Of a stretch of DNA of 64,000 bases, positions 60,640 through 64,000 are shown in pieces (the first letter of the stretch is position 1; the number at the start of each line of letters is the position of its first letter). A model generated the notes under the pieces. It saw nothing but the letters and a program-made list of their open reading frames with translations, did no database searches and was not told the origin of the DNA. Source of the stretch: Schaalia odontolytica (lineage in GTDB: Bacteria; Actinomycetota; Actinomycetes; Actinomycetales; Actinomycetaceae). The stretch lies in the NCBI RefSeq assembly GCF_009730335.1, contig NZ_CP046315.1:620001-684000 (forward strand), read 5' to 3'. The translations under genes were made by a program, and so were the position numbers.

Positions 60640-64000
<3,361 letters not shown>

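Overview
This window comes from a high-G+C actinobacterium, most likely an Actinomyces/Schaalia-type member of the Actinomycetaceae. The support is the codon usage, CIRCE control of a stand-alone groL, a c-di-AMP riboswitch in front of an NlpC/P60 gene, a csp–DUF3027 pair, a galU–glp–rimJ–sepX/glpR-like string, an LmbE/GH4/PfkB sugar cluster and an actinobacterial rpoB. It is chromosomal. One streptococcal-looking AT-rich patch (about 28.44–30.17 kb) suggests the host shares a niche, such as the mouth, with Firmicutes.

Left part (0–19 kb). groL sits behind two CIRCE operators. It is followed by an orphan WXG100 protein, a degenerate HD-family protein, an MprAB-like two-component system, two YdbS/YdbT-type PH-domain membrane proteins, a pantothenate block (DUF2520 protein, panC, panD), and a sugar locus (two ABC permeases, a lipoprotein binding protein, a PIG-L deacetylase, a GH4 glycosidase on the opposite strand and a PfkB kinase). 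lysS closes this part.

Middle (19–35 kb). A SorC-type regulator faces glpF–glpK. An unusual flavoprotein (carotenoid-isomerase/desaturase-like domain fused to a ferredoxin-reductase-like domain) is divergent from a TetR gene with two matching operator palindromes between them. A NYN-domain protein and pspA follow. Upstream of pspA lies a disturbed zone: a decayed ISL3 transposase, a foreign AT-rich segment carrying an ltrA-like gene, a remnant of a TPM-domain gene, a TPM-domain gene with a stop codon at codon 5, and an intact 681-residue TPM-domain gene.

Right part (35–64 kb). Here are csp–DUF3027, a purine permease, an MFS exporter, serC, a DtxR-family regulator, the c-di-AMP riboswitch with its NlpC/P60 gene, uspA, tRNA-Arg(CCT), an EamA transporter broken by an internal stop, a 1402-residue helicase-like protein with eroded motifs, mscL, a 5-formyl-THF cyclo-ligase gene, galU–glp–rimJ–sepX/glpR-like and tRNA-Ala(CGC). 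A 1.4-kb non-coding region packed with short periodic repeats follows, then two uncharacterised genes flanking a fructosamine-kinase-family gene, poxB, tRNA-Met(CAT) and the first 1120 codons of rpoB.

The most unusual structures are a dyad-symmetric array of six 13-bp sites at 19-bp spacing (55175–55275), the flavoprotein fusion with its operator pair, the degenerate helicase/nuclease, and the TPM/pspA zone reshaped by foreign DNA. Function calls rest on motif recognition by eye. No database search was run.
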